This document shows positions 36,834-46,294 of a DNA stretch of 54,811 bases, one piece after another; within the stretch, counting starts at the first letter, position 1; each line of letters opens with the position of its first letter. This stretch comes from Rhizobacter sp. GTDB taxonomy: Bacteria; Pseudomonadota; Gammaproteobacteria; Burkholderiales; Burkholderiaceae_C. The translations under genes and the position numbers were made by a program. The notes beneath the pieces are model-generated. The model searched no databases. It was not told where the DNA came from and was given only the letters and a program-made list of their open reading frames with translations. The DNA is taken from contig JANXWV010000033.1 of assembly GCA_025350965.1 (NCBI GenBank), forward strand, positions 1 to 54,811, given 5' to 3'.

Positions 36834-39800
36834 CTACAGCGCGACCAACTCGTCCGTTCTGGGGGTGCCCATGCCCTTGTAGTCGCGCACCCACGGCAGC
36901 AGCAACTCGGGCGGCATGGCAGCGGCAATGCCGTTGCCTTGGCCCACGTCGCAGCCGATCTCGATCAGGCGCTGCGCCTGCTGCGGCGTTTCCACGCCTT
37001 CGGCCACCACGCTGCAGCCGAAGGTCTGGGACAAGCCGATCACGCCTTCGACGATGGCCAGGTCCTGCCGGTCGCTGAGCATGTTGGTGACGAACGAACG
37101 GTCGATCTTGAGCATGTCGATCGGCAAGCGCTTCAGGTAGGTGAAGGTCGAGTAGCCGGTGCCGAAGTCGTCGAGCGCGAAGCGCACCCCGAGGGCGCGG
37201 CACTCTTCGATCAGCTCGCAGGTGTAGTCGATGTCGGCGAGCGCGGCGGTCTCGAGCACCTCGATGATGAGCCGGTGTGCCACCGCAGCCTGGTGGCGCG
37301 AGAGCAAACCCGCGAGGTGCTGCGCGAACAGCGGCTCCTGCAGGTGGCGCGCCGAGATGTTGATGCTGACCGTGATGTCGAGCCCCAGGCGCAGCCAGTG
37401 CGCGAGCTGCTCGATGCCTTGCCGGAGCACCCAGTTGCCCACGCTGATGGCCAGCCCCGTGTTCTCTATCAGCGGCAGGAATTGCGCGGGTGAGATCACG
37501 CCCTGCTCTGGGTGCTTCCAGCGCAGCAGGGCCTCAGCGCCCAGCACCCGGGATGTGCGCATGTCCACCTTCGGCTGGAAGTACAGGCGGAACTCATGCG
37601 CGTCGAGTGCTTCCTGCACCCGCCCCAGCGCCACGAAGCGTGCTTCGGCACGGCGGTCGTGTTCGGCGTCGAAGAACAGGTAGCCGTTGCGGCCGGCCTG
37701 CTTGGCACCGTACATCGCATGGTCGGCGTGGCGCAGCAGCGTTTCGGCGTCGGCGCCATCGAGCGGGAACACGGTGGCTCCGATGCTGGCCGTCACCATC
37801 ACCGGCCCGGCGCCCACTCCCAGGCCGTAAGGTTGGCAGACCTGGGCCAGAACGCGCTCGACCGCATGCCGGCTTTCCTCGAGCGTGGCGGTGCGCAGCA
37901 GCAGCACGAACTCGTCGCCACCGATGCGGGCGACGACATCGTCACCGCCCGCCCATGAGCGCAACGAGCGCCGCATGCGGTCTGCCAGTTCCACCAGCAG
38001 GCGGTCGCCGGCTTCATGACCGAAGCGGTCGTTGACCGGCTTGAAGTGGTCGAGGTCGAGGTAGCACACGGTGAGCAGCGAGCCTTCGCGGCGGCTTGCT
38101 TGCATGCCGGTTCGCAGCATTTGCGCCAGCCGCGCGCGGTTCGGCAGCCGCGTGAGCTCGTCGAAGTGCGCTTGGCGCTGCAGTTGTTCGAGCTGTTGGC
38201 TGGCCTTCGTGATGTCGGCGATGGCCAGCACGTGGTTACGCACACTGCCGTTGGTGTTGCGAACCGCCGAGACGGTCACTTGCAGCAGGCATGGCTCACC
38301 ATCCCGGCGCTGGCTGCGCATTTCGCCTCGCCAACTTCCGTGGGCTTCCAGGCCGGCGTGCATCAGCGTTTGCTGGGTGGCGGCTTCCGAGCCGGGCGCG
38401 GCGGGTTCAAGCAGGCTGGGCACATTGCCGATCAGGGTCTCGCGCGGGTAGCCGGTGATGGCGGAGAACGTCGGGTTCGCCTCGAGCACGCGCTGCTGCG
38501 AATCGGTGATGAGCAGCCCTTCGTGCAGGTGCTGGAAGAGGCTTTCCGACAAGTCCTGGCGCTCACGTGCTTCGTGCACTTGGCTGATGTCGCGTGCCGT
38601 CGTGATCAGCCGCAGCGGCGCACCGGCGCTGTCGCGTTCGGCCACCAGGGCGTGCAGCTCGAAGGCACGCCAGGTGCCGTCGCGACATTGCATGCGGCAC
38701 TCGGTGCGCGTGTTCTCGGCTTGTGATGCGCGCAGCGGTTCCAGGGCCCGCTGCAGCGTGAGCAGATCGTCGGTGTGCACCAGCGCCCAGAAACTTTGCA
38801 GACTGTGGCCGAAGCTTTGCGACTGGTAGCCGAGCAGTGCCAGCCAGCGTGCCGACAGATCGACCTGTGCGCGCGCCAGGTCCCATTCGCCCACGCCGAT
38901 TTGCGAGGTGTCCAGTGCCAGCTGCCAGCGCCGCTCGTTCGCTGCAATTTCGCCGGTGAGCGCAGTCGTCAGCAGCGGCATGGCGAGCAGGCTGCAGACA
39001 TAGCCAATCAGGAAAGCCACGCCCGCGTCGGTCGGGTGCAAGGGGAAGGGGCCGATGCCGTAGTGCGCTGCCAGCATGCTGCCCACCGCCAGCAGCAACG
39101 AAGTGCTCGAGGCCAGGAACAAGCCGCTGCGTGCGCCGATCCAGCACAGCAGCACGTGCGGCACGAAGAACAGCGGCGACGGCGCGGCGGCCCCGGTGCC
39201 CGTCAACAGGAACGCCAGCGCCGCACTGGCGAGCGTGACGAGCACCAGCAGCGATGACCAGACCCAGCGCCATTGTCCGAATGCCTGGCGCAGCGCCGCC
39301 GCAGACACGGTCAACAGGGGGATGCCGACCACCAACAGGCCCATGGCATCGCCGAGCCAAAGGTAGGCGGCGGTTCGCAGGAGGTCGGGCCACGGCGTCG
39401 TGCCGCTTGCCGCGCGCCAGAAGGCCCCATTGCCCGCACTCAGCGTGGCCACCAGCGCGATGCCGAGCGCGGCATACAGGCCCAGGTCACGGCGCCGGTC
39501 GAGATCGGAATGCAGGCCTTCGCGGCGCAGGGCGAGCGCGCCGAGCAGCGGCGCCAGCGTGCCGCCCACAGCCAGCATGAAGGCCGACCAGACCGGTTCA
39601 CCTGCCAGCAAGGTCGCCGTGAATGCGGCAAGCCAGACGCCGGGCCACAAAGCCACACCGAATCGAAGCAGAGCGGCGAGGGCAATGCCCGCGGGCGGCC
39701 AGATCGGCGAGACCGCTGGCCCCACCAGCGGCAACATCGAGGTGAGCCGGGCGCCGGCGGCGCACGCCAGGGCGAGGAGCAACATCTCCAAAAGCCACTC

Positions 39801-39860
39801 GCGTGAAAGGCGAGGCGTCCACGGGACGCCGTTTAAGCGGTGTAAATCGGCGGCGGGCAC
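36834..39860 (-). CDS. MASE1-PAS-PAS-GGDEF-EAL cyclic-di-GMP signalling protein
   Basis: A 1008-residue membrane sensor. Residues about 20-310 form a MASE1-type multi-helix sensor (PAVSPIWPPAGIALAALLRFG). Two PAS regions follow (about 315-570). The GGDEF domain has an intact active site (RIGGDEFVLLL) and FDELTRLPNRARL. The EAL domain has EALLRW, DDFGTGYS, LKIDRSFV and VVAEGVET, so cyclic-di-GMP synthesis and breakdown both seem possible. Near the end, QGNGIAAAMP replaces the usual QGYYFSRP. It precedes dnaG by 13 bases on the same strand, so it may be co-transcribed with it. Confidence 0.92.
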   Translation of the reverse strand: MPAADLHRLNGVPWTPRLSREWLLEMLLLALACAAGARLTSMLPLVGPAVSPIWPPAGIALAALLRFGVALWPGVWLAAFTATLLAGEPVWSAFMLAVGGTLAPLLGALALRREGLHSDLDRRRDLGLYAALGIALVATLSAGNGAFWRAASGTTPWPDLLRTAAYLWLGDAMGLLVVGIPLLTVSAAALRQAFGQWRWVWSSLLVLVTLASAALAFLLTGTGAAAPSPLFFVPHVLLCWIGARSGLFLASSTSLLLAVGSMLAAHYGIGPFPLHPTDAGVAFLIGYVCSLLAMPLLTTALTGEIAANERRWQLALDTSQIGVGEWDLARAQVDLSARWLALLGYQSQSFGHSLQSFWALVHTDDLLTLQRALEPLRASQAENTRTECRMQCRDGTWRAFELHALVAERDSAGAPLRLITTARDISQVHEARERQDLSESLFQHLHEGLLITDSQQRVLEANPTFSAITGYPRETLIGNVPSLLEPAAPGSEAATQQTLMHAGLEAHGSWRGEMRSQRRDGEPCLLQVTVSAVRNTNGSVRNHVLAIADITKASQQLEQLQRQAHFDELTRLPNRARLAQMLRTGMQASRREGSLLTVCYLDLDHFKPVNDRFGHEAGDRLLVELADRMRRSLRSWAGGDDVVARIGGDEFVLLLRTATLEESRHAVERVLAQVCQPYGLGVGAGPVMVTASIGATVFPLDGADAETLLRHADHAMYGAKQAGRNGYLFFDAEHDRRAEARFVALGRVQEALDAHEFRLYFQPKVDMRTSRVLGAEALLRWKHPEQGVISPAQFLPLIENTGLAISVGNWVLRQGIEQLAHWLRLGLDITVSINISARHLQEPLFAQHLAGLLSRHQAAVAHRLIIEVLETAALADIDYTCELIEECRALGVRFALDDFGTGYSTFTYLKRLPIDMLKIDRSFVTNMLSDRQDLAIVEGVIGLSQTFGCSVVAEGVETPQQAQRLIEIGCDVGQGNGIAAAMPPELLLPWVRDYKGMGTPRTDELVAL

Positions 39861-39979
39861 GGAAGAGGCGTCGGTTGAGTGGGCGTGAATGTAACGGAAA
39901 GAAACGTCACGCGCGAGTCAGCGCCATCGCACCGGCTCGCTCAGGGCGAGCACTTTTCCGATGCCGGGGCAGGCCCGAA

Positions 39980-40276
39980 TCAGACCGTGAAGTCGGTCAG
40001 TTTGCGCCCTTGGACCAGTGCCGCCTTGAGCCATCTGGGTTGCAGCCCGCGCCCGCTCCAGGTGTCGCCGGTGGCTTTATCGACATATTTCGCTGCAACC
40101 TTCGACCCGACCACTTTCTTGGCGCGCTTGGTCGAAAGGTCGGAAACCGAGAGTCCATATTCCGTCATCAAGGCGCGCACTTTCTCAACTGCCGCCGAGC
40201 GGTCTTCGTTGCGAGTGAGTTCGATTTGCCGCTCCAGGGCTTCCTTCTGGGCAATCAGTTCTTTCAACGTGGCCAT
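39980..40276 (-). CDS. H-NS family nucleoid protein
   Basis: A 98-residue H-NS/BpH3-type protein. The N-terminal oligomerisation helices (LKELIAQKEALERQIELTR) precede a linker and the C-terminal DNA-binding motif TWSGRGLQPRWLKAALVQGR, which inserts an arginine hook into AT-rich minor grooves. Such proteins silence foreign DNA in Burkholderiales. An AAGGA ribosome site lies 8 nt before the ATG. A TACAAT hexamer about 50 bases upstream is a possible -10. The 119 bases between it and the GGDEF-EAL gene show only a GCTCGC/GCGAGC hairpin (39931-39952). Confidence 0.93.
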   Translation of the reverse strand: MATLKELIAQKEALERQIELTRNEDRSAAVEKVRALMTEYGLSVSDLSTKRAKKVVGSKVAAKYVDKATGDTWSGRGLQPRWLKAALVQGRKLTDFTV

Positions 40277-40398
40277 CTACATTCCTTCGGTTGCAGCAAT
40301 CGGGGGATTGCCGGAACTACGATTGTATTCCTTGAAGTACCGAAAGAGATACCCGTTCGAACCCGGACTCTTCCCACCATCGCAACTGTCGGTGAAAC

Positions 40399-40671
40399 TC
40401 AGTTCGCTGGTGGTACATACCCCATCGGTTCGTCTGCCCCGTCGCCGAAGAAGAAATTCTCCATCTGGCGCGCCAGATACTGGCGAGCGCGCTGATCAGC
40501 AAGATTCAACCGGTTCTCGTTGACGAGCATGGTCTGGTGTTTCATCCACAACTGCCAGGCTTCCTTGCTGACCGAGTTGTAGATTTTCTTGCCCAACTCA
40601 CCGGGATAGGGCGCGTAGTCCATTCCTTCGGCTTCTTTTTTCAGGTGGATGCATTGAATGAGGCGTGCCAT
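40399..40671 (-). CDS. yggX: Probable Fe(2+)-trafficking protein YggX
   Basis: A 90-residue YggX family protein that protects Fe-S clusters from oxidation and may deliver iron. Conserved segments: [30 protein letters not shown] with Cys7, [24 protein letters not shown] and [15 protein letters not shown]. Length and sequence are typical. It follows argA by 58 bases on the same strand and lies before the H-NS gene, with a 122-base gap. Confidence 0.96.
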   Translation of the reverse strand: MARLIQCIHLKKEAEGMDYAPYPGELGKKIYNSVSKEAWQLWMKHQTMLVNENRLNLADQRARQYLARQMENFFFGDGADEPMGYVPPAN

Positions 40672-40729
40672 GTTTTCTTCCTTGTCAAATGTGGGGCAGC
40701 TGATGGTGCGACGGCCGATACCGGCGTCG

Positions 40730-42070
40730 TCAGCCGAGTTTCTTCACGAGTACCTGCGAGCGCCGGTCCCAGTTGTATTTGCGCTGGCGCGCTTCGGGCA
40801 GCCAGTCGGGGTCGACCTGGTTGAAGCCGCGCTTGATGAACCAATGCATGGTTCGTGTGGTGAGGACGAAGATGCTCTCCAGCCCCATGGCTCGCGCACG
40901 CTGTTCTACGCGTTTCAAGATGCGCTCGCCGTCGCCCTGGCTTTGCACGTCGGGCGAGACCGTCAGCGCAGCCATCTCGGCCGTTTTCGCTTCCGGGTAA
41001 GGGTAGAGCGCGGCGCAGCCGAAGATCACGCCGTCGTGCTCGATCACCGTGTAGTGGCCGATGTCGCGTTCGATCTCGGTGCGGCTGCGCTTGACAAGCG
41101 TGCCGTCGCGCTCGAAGGGCTCGATCAGGTGCAGCACACCACCGATGTCGTCGGCCGTGGCCTCGCGCAGGCTCTCCAGCTTTTCGTCGACGACCATCGT
41201 GCCGATGCCGTCGTGCGTGAACACCTCCATCAGCAGCGCGCCGTCGAGCGCGAACGGCAAGATGTGCGAGCGCTCCACTCCGCCCTGGCAGGCGCGCACG
41301 CAGTGGCGCAAGTAGAACGCGGGGTCGGTGGGCAGCAGCGGCGCCGGCAACAGCGTCAGCAGCTTGACGGCGTCGGCCAATGCGAGTTCGGTGTCGATGG
41401 GGCTGTCGGCATCAGCCAGGTCTTCGTGGATGCCCGGCACCTCGGTCACGAACAGCAGCTTGTCGGCCTGCAACGCGATGGCGGTGCTCGTGGCCACGTC
41501 TTCCATGGTCAGGTTGAAGGCTTCGCCAGTGGGCGAGAAGCCGAACGGTGACAGCAGCACCATCGCGCCGATGTCGATGGCGCGGCGGATCGCACCGGAG
41601 TCGACCTTGCGCACCACACCGCTGTGGATGAAGTCGACCCCGTCGACGATGCCGACCGGCCGCGCCGTCAGGAAGTTGCCCGACACCACGCGCACGATGG
41701 CGTTGGCCATCGGTGTGTTCGGCAGCCCTTGGGAGAACGCCGCCTCGATCTCGAAGCGCAACTGCCCCGCGGCTTCTTGCGCCGAGTCGAGCGCCACCGC
41801 GTCGGTGATGCGCAGGCCGTTGCTGTAGCGCGCTTCGTAGCCCTTGGAGCGCAGTTGTTCGTTGACCTGCGGGCGAAAGCCGTGCACCAGCACGAGCTTG
41901 ATGCCCATGGCCTGAAGGATGGCCAGATCCTGCGCGAACGAGTTGAGCTTGCCGGCGGCGATCAGCTCGCCCGCAATCCCCACCACGAAGGTCTTGCCGC
42001 GGTACGCATGGATGTGCGGCGCCACGGTGCGAAACCAGGGCACGAAGGTGTGGGGGAAGACGAGGCTCAA
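40730..42070 (-). CDS. argA: Amino-acid N-acetyltransferase (N-acetylglutamate synthase)
   Basis: A 446-residue classical ArgA, the first step of arginine synthesis. The N-terminal amino-acid-kinase-like domain (about 1-290: [30 protein letters not shown]) probably binds arginine for feedback control. The C-terminal GNAT domain (about 295-446: [57 protein letters not shown]) carries out acetyl transfer. The start is TTG at 42070 and sequence matches relatives from there. GNAT motif A has Q-D-x-E instead of Q-G-x-G. It heads a minus-strand run with yggX. Confidence 0.95.
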   Translation of the reverse strand: MSLVFPHTFVPWFRTVAPHIHAYRGKTFVVGIAGELIAAGKLNSFAQDLAILQAMGIKLVLVHGFRPQVNEQLRSKGYEARYSNGLRITDAVALDSAQEAAGQLRFEIEAAFSQGLPNTPMANAIVRVVSGNFLTARPVGIVDGVDFIHSGVVRKVDSGAIRRAIDIGAMVLLSPFGFSPTGEAFNLTMEDVATSTAIALQADKLLFVTEVPGIHEDLADADSPIDTELALADAVKLLTLLPAPLLPTDPAFYLRHCVRACQGGVERSHILPFALDGALLMEVFTHDGIGTMVVDEKLESLREATADDIGGVLHLIEPFERDGTLVKRSRTEIERDIGHYTVIEHDGVIFGCAALYPYPEAKTAEMAALTVSPDVQSQGDGERILKRVEQRARAMGLESIFVLTTRTMHWFIKRGFNQVDPDWLPEARQRKYNWDRRSQVLVKKLG

Positions 42071-42161
42071 GGTCGGTGCGCTCTGGGGTGGTGTGCGGGC
42101 GCGATTTTGTCATGCACGCTGCTGCGCGCAGCGGAACACCGTGCCCATGCGAGCAATGCGA

Positions 42162-43562
42162 TCAATGCGCGGGCCAGGCGAGCGCGTGGCTGCCCGGAGG
42201 CATCGACGGCCGGGCCCAACCGGCTGGCGTGTGCGAGAACACGGCCGCGTGGCGCAACGCCGAGAGCACACCCCAGCCGGAGGCGCTGTTTTCCATCAGC
42301 CCGTTGACGTCGGCGGCAGGTGCGCGGAAGCCATCGGCCAAGCGGCCGAGTTGGCGCAGCCACTGGCCGGTGCGCGCGAGCGATACGCGCACATGCCAGC
42401 TGCCGCCTTCGCATTGCTGACGCAGCAGCGCGGCTTGCACGCCGAACGCCATCAATGCGCCGCTGGCCATGTCGAGCGCTTGCATCGGCAAGGCGCGCGG
42501 TTGATCGGTGCCGGCGGCCAGCCCTTCGGCATGGTTGAAGCCCGTGGCGCATTGCACGAGCGAGTCGAAGCCGCGCTTGCCAGCCCAGGGGCCGCGCTCG
42601 CCGTAGGCACTGATCGATGCGCAAACGACGCCCGGGCGCAGCGCGGCCACATCGGCCGGTGCGAAGCCGAGGGCTGCCAGCGCGCCGGGGCGGTAGCCCT
42701 GCATGAACACATGCGCGTCACGCACCACATGGCGCAGCGCCTCGCCGCCTGTCTCGGTACGCAAATCTGCCAAGGCCGAGAGCTTGCCTCGGCTCGTGTC
42801 GGCAATGGCCTCGATGTTGGGCAGGTGCGGTGCGTTGACCAGCAGCACGTCCGCGCCGTAGGCCGCGAGCATGCGGCCCGCCACAGGCCCTGCGAGGATG
42901 CGCGTCAGTTCGACCACGCGCAGGCCAGACAGCGGTCGGTCGGGCAGCGCAAGCGCAGCCAGTTCGAGAGGCAGCGCATCGCCGATGCGTTCGATGGCCA
43001 CGAGCGGTTCGCCCGCAATGACCGCCGCCTGCGGGTGGGCATCCCATTCGTCGAATCTGCGCAAGGCGGCGACCACCATGCCGGCATCGGTGGCGGCTTG
43101 CTCGAATGCGTCGGCGCGCCATGAGGCAAGTGCTTGCGCGACGGCGTCGCGCGTCGTGGCGGCACCCTCGGGCAACCCCAGCAGGCGCAGCACGCCGTCG
43201 CGGTGGTGCGCGAAGTTGGTGTGGATGCGCACCCAGCCAGAGCGCCCGTGCGGGCCGCAGGCGTACAGGCCGGCGAGTTGGTCCCACGCGTCGGGCGCGC
43301 GGCCATCGACCAAAAAGCGGGCCGTGCATTCGAGCGCTGCGTGGTGCATGCCCACCTGCACCTGCTGGCGCAAGCCGTTGCGGGCGCGGCCGATGTCGGA
43401 AGCAGCCAATGCTGCCGCCGCGAACGAAACCTGCGCCGCTGTCCCGACGGCGAACGATGAGGGCAGCACCGGCTCGACGCCGGTCATCGTCAGCTGTGCG
43501 AGCGAGTCGTCGGGCAAGCCGGCCGCGGCCCAGATCGATGCGAGCGCCTGCAGCGAATCCAT
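42162..43562 (-). CDS. CaiB/BaiF-type (family III) CoA transferase
   Basis: A 466-residue CoA transferase. The C-terminal half is CaiB/BaiF-like: LSGLRVVELTRILAGPVAGRMLAAYGA, GADVLLVNAP, DAHVFMQGYRPGALAALGF and SISAYGERGPWAGKRGFDS. The N-terminal 220 residues look like a second, more diverged domain. Substrate is unknown. It is the last gene in the transporter operon, 65 bases after livF, so it may activate a carboxylic acid that the transporter imports. ATG at 43562 chosen; the frame is open far upstream but overlaps livF. Confidence 0.85.
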   Translation of the reverse strand: MDSLQALASIWAAAGLPDDSLAQLTMTGVEPVLPSSFAVGTAAQVSFAAAALAASDIGRARNGLRQQVQVGMHHAALECTARFLVDGRAPDAWDQLAGLYACGPHGRSGWVRIHTNFAHHRDGVLRLLGLPEGAATTRDAVAQALASWRADAFEQAATDAGMVVAALRRFDEWDAHPQAAVIAGEPLVAIERIGDALPLELAALALPDRPLSGLRVVELTRILAGPVAGRMLAAYGADVLLVNAPHLPNIEAIADTSRGKLSALADLRTETGGEALRHVVRDAHVFMQGYRPGALAALGFAPADVAALRPGVVCASISAYGERGPWAGKRGFDSLVQCATGFNHAEGLAAGTDQPRALPMQALDMASGALMAFGVQAALLRQQCEGGSWHVRVSLARTGQWLRQLGRLADGFRAPAADVNGLMENSASGWGVLSALRHAAVFSHTPAGWARPSMPPGSHALAWPAH

Positions 43563-43627
43563 GGCCGGCGCGGACGGTGAAGAAGAGGTCGGTGCGGGGG
43601 TTTGTGGGCAGTGCAAACGTGCGCGGG

Positions 43628-44353
43628 TCAGTGCCCGCCGCCGCCCAGGTAAGCCGCCTTCACCGCTGGGTCGTCGCGCAACTTGGCGGCCGGGCCGTGC
43701 ACCGAGATGCGGCCGTTCTCCAGCACGTAGCCGTAGTCGGCCACGGCCAGCGCGGCCGCCGCGAACTGCTCGACCAGAAGCATCGTCACGCCCTGGCTCT
43801 TCAGCCGCTCGATGATCTTGAACACCTCCGCCACGAGGATCGGCGCCAGGCCCATCGACGGTTCGTCGAGCAGCACGACGTCGGGGTTCAACATCGTGGC
43901 GCGCGCCATCGCGAGCATCTGCTGCTCGCCGCCCGACAGCGTGCCCGCCAGCTGGTTGCGCCGCTCCTTCAGGCGCGGGAACAGGTCGAGCGCGCGGTCC
44001 AGGTCGGCCGCAACGTCGCCCTTCGGCCGGCTGCCTGTCAGGCGCGGGAACGCGCCGAGGATGAGGTTGTCGGTCACGGTCATGGTCGCGAACACGCGCC
44101 GGCCTTCGGGCGAGTGCGCGAGGCCGAGCTTGGCGATGTCGTACGACTCCTTGCCCTCGATGCGTTTGCCGTTGAGGGTGATGTCGCCCCCCGTCGGCGC
44201 GATCATTCCGGAGATGGCGCGCATCGTGGTCGTCTTGCCCGCACCGTTCGAGCCGATGAGCGTCACGACCTTGCCCTTGGGCACGTCGATCGAGATGCCG
44301 TGCAGGACTTGAACTTTGCCGTAGCCGGCGACGAGGTTGTTGATGGTCAACAT
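43628..44353 (-). CDS. livF: Branched-chain amino acid-type ABC transporter ATPase LivF
   Basis: A 241-residue ABC ATPase. Walker A is GSNGAGKTT, signature LSGGEQQMLAMARATM, Walker B VVLLDEPSMGL, and the H-loop is replaced by LVEQFAAAALAVADYG, as in LivF where Gln often stands for His. HSPEGRRVFATMTVTDNL is LivF-specific. It energises transport with LivG. The gene is 12 bases after the livM-livG fusion. Confidence 0.94.
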   Translation of the reverse strand: MLTINNLVAGYGKVQVLHGISIDVPKGKVVTLIGSNGAGKTTTMRAISGMIAPTGGDITLNGKRIEGKESYDIAKLGLAHSPEGRRVFATMTVTDNLILGAFPRLTGSRPKGDVAADLDRALDLFPRLKERRNQLAGTLSGGEQQMLAMARATMLNPDVVLLDEPSMGLAPILVAEVFKIIERLKSQGVTMLLVEQFAAAALAVADYGYVLENGRISVHGPAAKLRDDPAVKAAYLGGGGH

Positions 44354-44365
44354 GGTGTTCAGTCC

Positions 44366-46291
44366 TCAGGCGGTGCCGCCGAGATAGGCTTCGATGACCT
44401 TCGGGTCGGCCTGCACCTGCGCGGGCATGCCTTCGGCGATCTTTTGCCCGAAGTCGAGCACCGAGACGGTATCGCACAGGTTCATCACCACGTCCATGTG
44501 GTGCTCGATCAGGATCACGGTCACGCCGTGCTCGCGGATCTTGCGGATGATGGCGATCAACTCCTTGATGTCGGGCGCGGTCAGGCCGGCGGCGGGCTCG
44601 TCGAGCAGCAGAAGTTGCGGGTCGAGCGCCAGCGCGCGAGCGATCTCGAGCAGCCGCTGCTTGCCATACGGGAGGTTCCGTGCCTCTTCGAATGCCAGGT
44701 CGGAGAGGCCCACGAACTGCAGCAGGCCGAGCGCGCGGCTGGCGGCGCCGGCGCTTTCGCGCATGTAGCGCGGGGTGTGCAGTGCCACGTCGAACAGGTT
44801 GCTCGCAAAGGTGTGGTGCAGGCCCACCTGCACGTTCTGCAAGGCCGTCATCTCGCCGAAGAGCTGCACGTTCTGGAATGTGCGCGCAATGCCCGACAAC
44901 GCGATGTCGCTCGAAGTGCGCCCCACCACCGATTGCCCCGCAAATGCCACGCTGCCGGCGGTGGGTTGGTAGATGCCGGTCAGCACGTTCATCATCGTGC
45001 TCTTGCCCGAGCCGTTCGGCCCGATCAGGCCGTGGATGCTGCCGCGCTTGATCACGAGGTCGACGTTGTTCAGCGCCTTCAGCCCGCCGAACTGCATCAG
45101 CACGCCGCTCGCCTTCAGCAACTCGGGCGACGCATTCCCGCCAGCCGCCGTGCCCACGGCGTCGCCCCTGACCACACCGATGGCGGCTTGCTGGTCGGCG
45201 ACCGAGGTCTGCTTCAGGTTCAGCGCATTGCGCACGAAGCCGACGATGCCGTCCTGCAGGTAGTACACGACGAACAGTGTGATCACGCCGAAGATCGACA
45301 AGCGCCAGTCCGTCATGCTCTGCAGCTTGAACGACAACCCCGCAAGTAGCAGCGTGCCGACCACGGGAATCGCCATCTGTTGCGCCGTGCTCTTGCCGCG
45401 CCGAACGCCCACCACGGCCGACACGGCCACCAGCACCGCCAGCGCGACCGACACATAGCGGAACATCTCGATGTCGTCGAGCAGCTTGGGCAAGAGCACG
45501 ATGATCGTGGCGCCCACGAGCGAACCGATGCGGCTCTTGCGCCCGCCCATGATCACGGCCAGGAGGAACAGCACCGTCAGTTCGAAGTTGTAGGTGTTCG
45601 GTGAGATGTACTGCTCGGAATATGCGTACAGGTTTCCGGCCAGTCCCGCGAAGCCGGCGCTGATCACGAAGGCATACACCTTGTATCGGTAGACCGACAC
45701 ACCCATGCAATCGGATGCCACCGGGCTGCCGCGCAGCGCCTCGAATGCGCGGCCGAGGTGCGAGCGCAGCACGCGGTGCACGACCACCAGCGCCAGCACC
45801 ATCAGCACCAGCACGACCCAGTAGAACTCGCGCTCGTCGAGCTTGTGTCCGAAGAGATCAGGCTTCTCCAGCTTGATGCCCAGCGGCCCTTCGGTCAGGA
45901 AGCTCATCTCGTTGATGAGGATCTGGATGATGGTGCCGAACGCCAGCGTCACCATCGCGAGGTACGGGCCCGATACACGCAGCGCCGGCAGCGCCAGCAG
46001 CGCGCCGAACCCGGCCGTGATGAGAATGGCTGCGGGCACCGTGAGCCAGATCGACGCGCCGAGCTTGAGCACCAGCACGCCGGCCGTGTAGGCGCCCACG
46101 CCGAACAGGCCGGCGTGGCCGAGCGACACCTGGCCGGTGTAGCCCACCACGATGTCAAGCCCGAACAGCACGATCGCGTAGATCATGATCGTCTCGACCA
46201 GGTGGATGTAGTACGGGTTGTGAACCCCGACCGGGAACAGGGCGAGTGCGGCAATGCCGATCACTGCCAACAACAGATGACTGCGTTTCAT
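44366..46291 (-). CDS. LivM-LivG fusion: ABC permease plus ATPase in one polypeptide
   Basis: A 641-residue fusion. Residues about 1-380 are a LivM permease (VGYTGQVSLGHAGLFGVGAY; multiple helices; LLAVIMGGRKSRIGSLVGA). After a linker (about 365-395, VADQQAAIGVVRGDAVGTAA) comes a LivG ATPase from about 395: Walker A GPNGSGKSTM, Q-loop IARTFQNVQLFGEMT, signature LPYGKQRLLEIARALAL, Walker B LLLLDEPAAGL, and LIEHHMDVVM. So membrane and nucleotide domains are covalently joined; such fusions occur in betaproteobacteria. It lies 3 bases after livH and 12 before livF. Confidence 0.93.
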   Translation of the reverse strand: MKRSHLLLAVIGIAALALFPVGVHNPYYIHLVETIMIYAIVLFGLDIVVGYTGQVSLGHAGLFGVGAYTAGVLVLKLGASIWLTVPAAILITAGFGALLALPALRVSGPYLAMVTLAFGTIIQILINEMSFLTEGPLGIKLEKPDLFGHKLDEREFYWVVLVLMVLALVVVHRVLRSHLGRAFEALRGSPVASDCMGVSVYRYKVYAFVISAGFAGLAGNLYAYSEQYISPNTYNFELTVLFLLAVIMGGRKSRIGSLVGATIIVLLPKLLDDIEMFRYVSVALAVLVAVSAVVGVRRGKSTAQQMAIPVVGTLLLAGLSFKLQSMTDWRLSIFGVITLFVVYYLQDGIVGFVRNALNLKQTSVADQQAAIGVVRGDAVGTAAGGNASPELLKASGVLMQFGGLKALNNVDLVIKRGSIHGLIGPNGSGKSTMMNVLTGIYQPTAGSVAFAGQSVVGRTSSDIALSGIARTFQNVQLFGEMTALQNVQVGLHHTFASNLFDVALHTPRYMRESAGAASRALGLLQFVGLSDLAFEEARNLPYGKQRLLEIARALALDPQLLLLDEPAAGLTAPDIKELIAIIRKIREHGVTVILIEHHMDVVMNLCDTVSVLDFGQKIAEGMPAQVQADPKVIEAYLGGTA

Positions 46292-46294
46292 GGG

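Noticed and set aside
39931-39952. GCTCGC/GCGAGC hairpin with ACTTTTCC after it as a plus-strand terminator
   Set aside because: There is no plus-strand gene ending there and the T-run is short; left as a minor hairpin.
42162-45710. A very long open frame on the minus strand covering the livM-livG and livF region upstream of the CoA transferase
   Set aside because: Only its last 466 codons resemble a protein. The rest is an alternative frame of livF and livM-livG, kept open by high GC.
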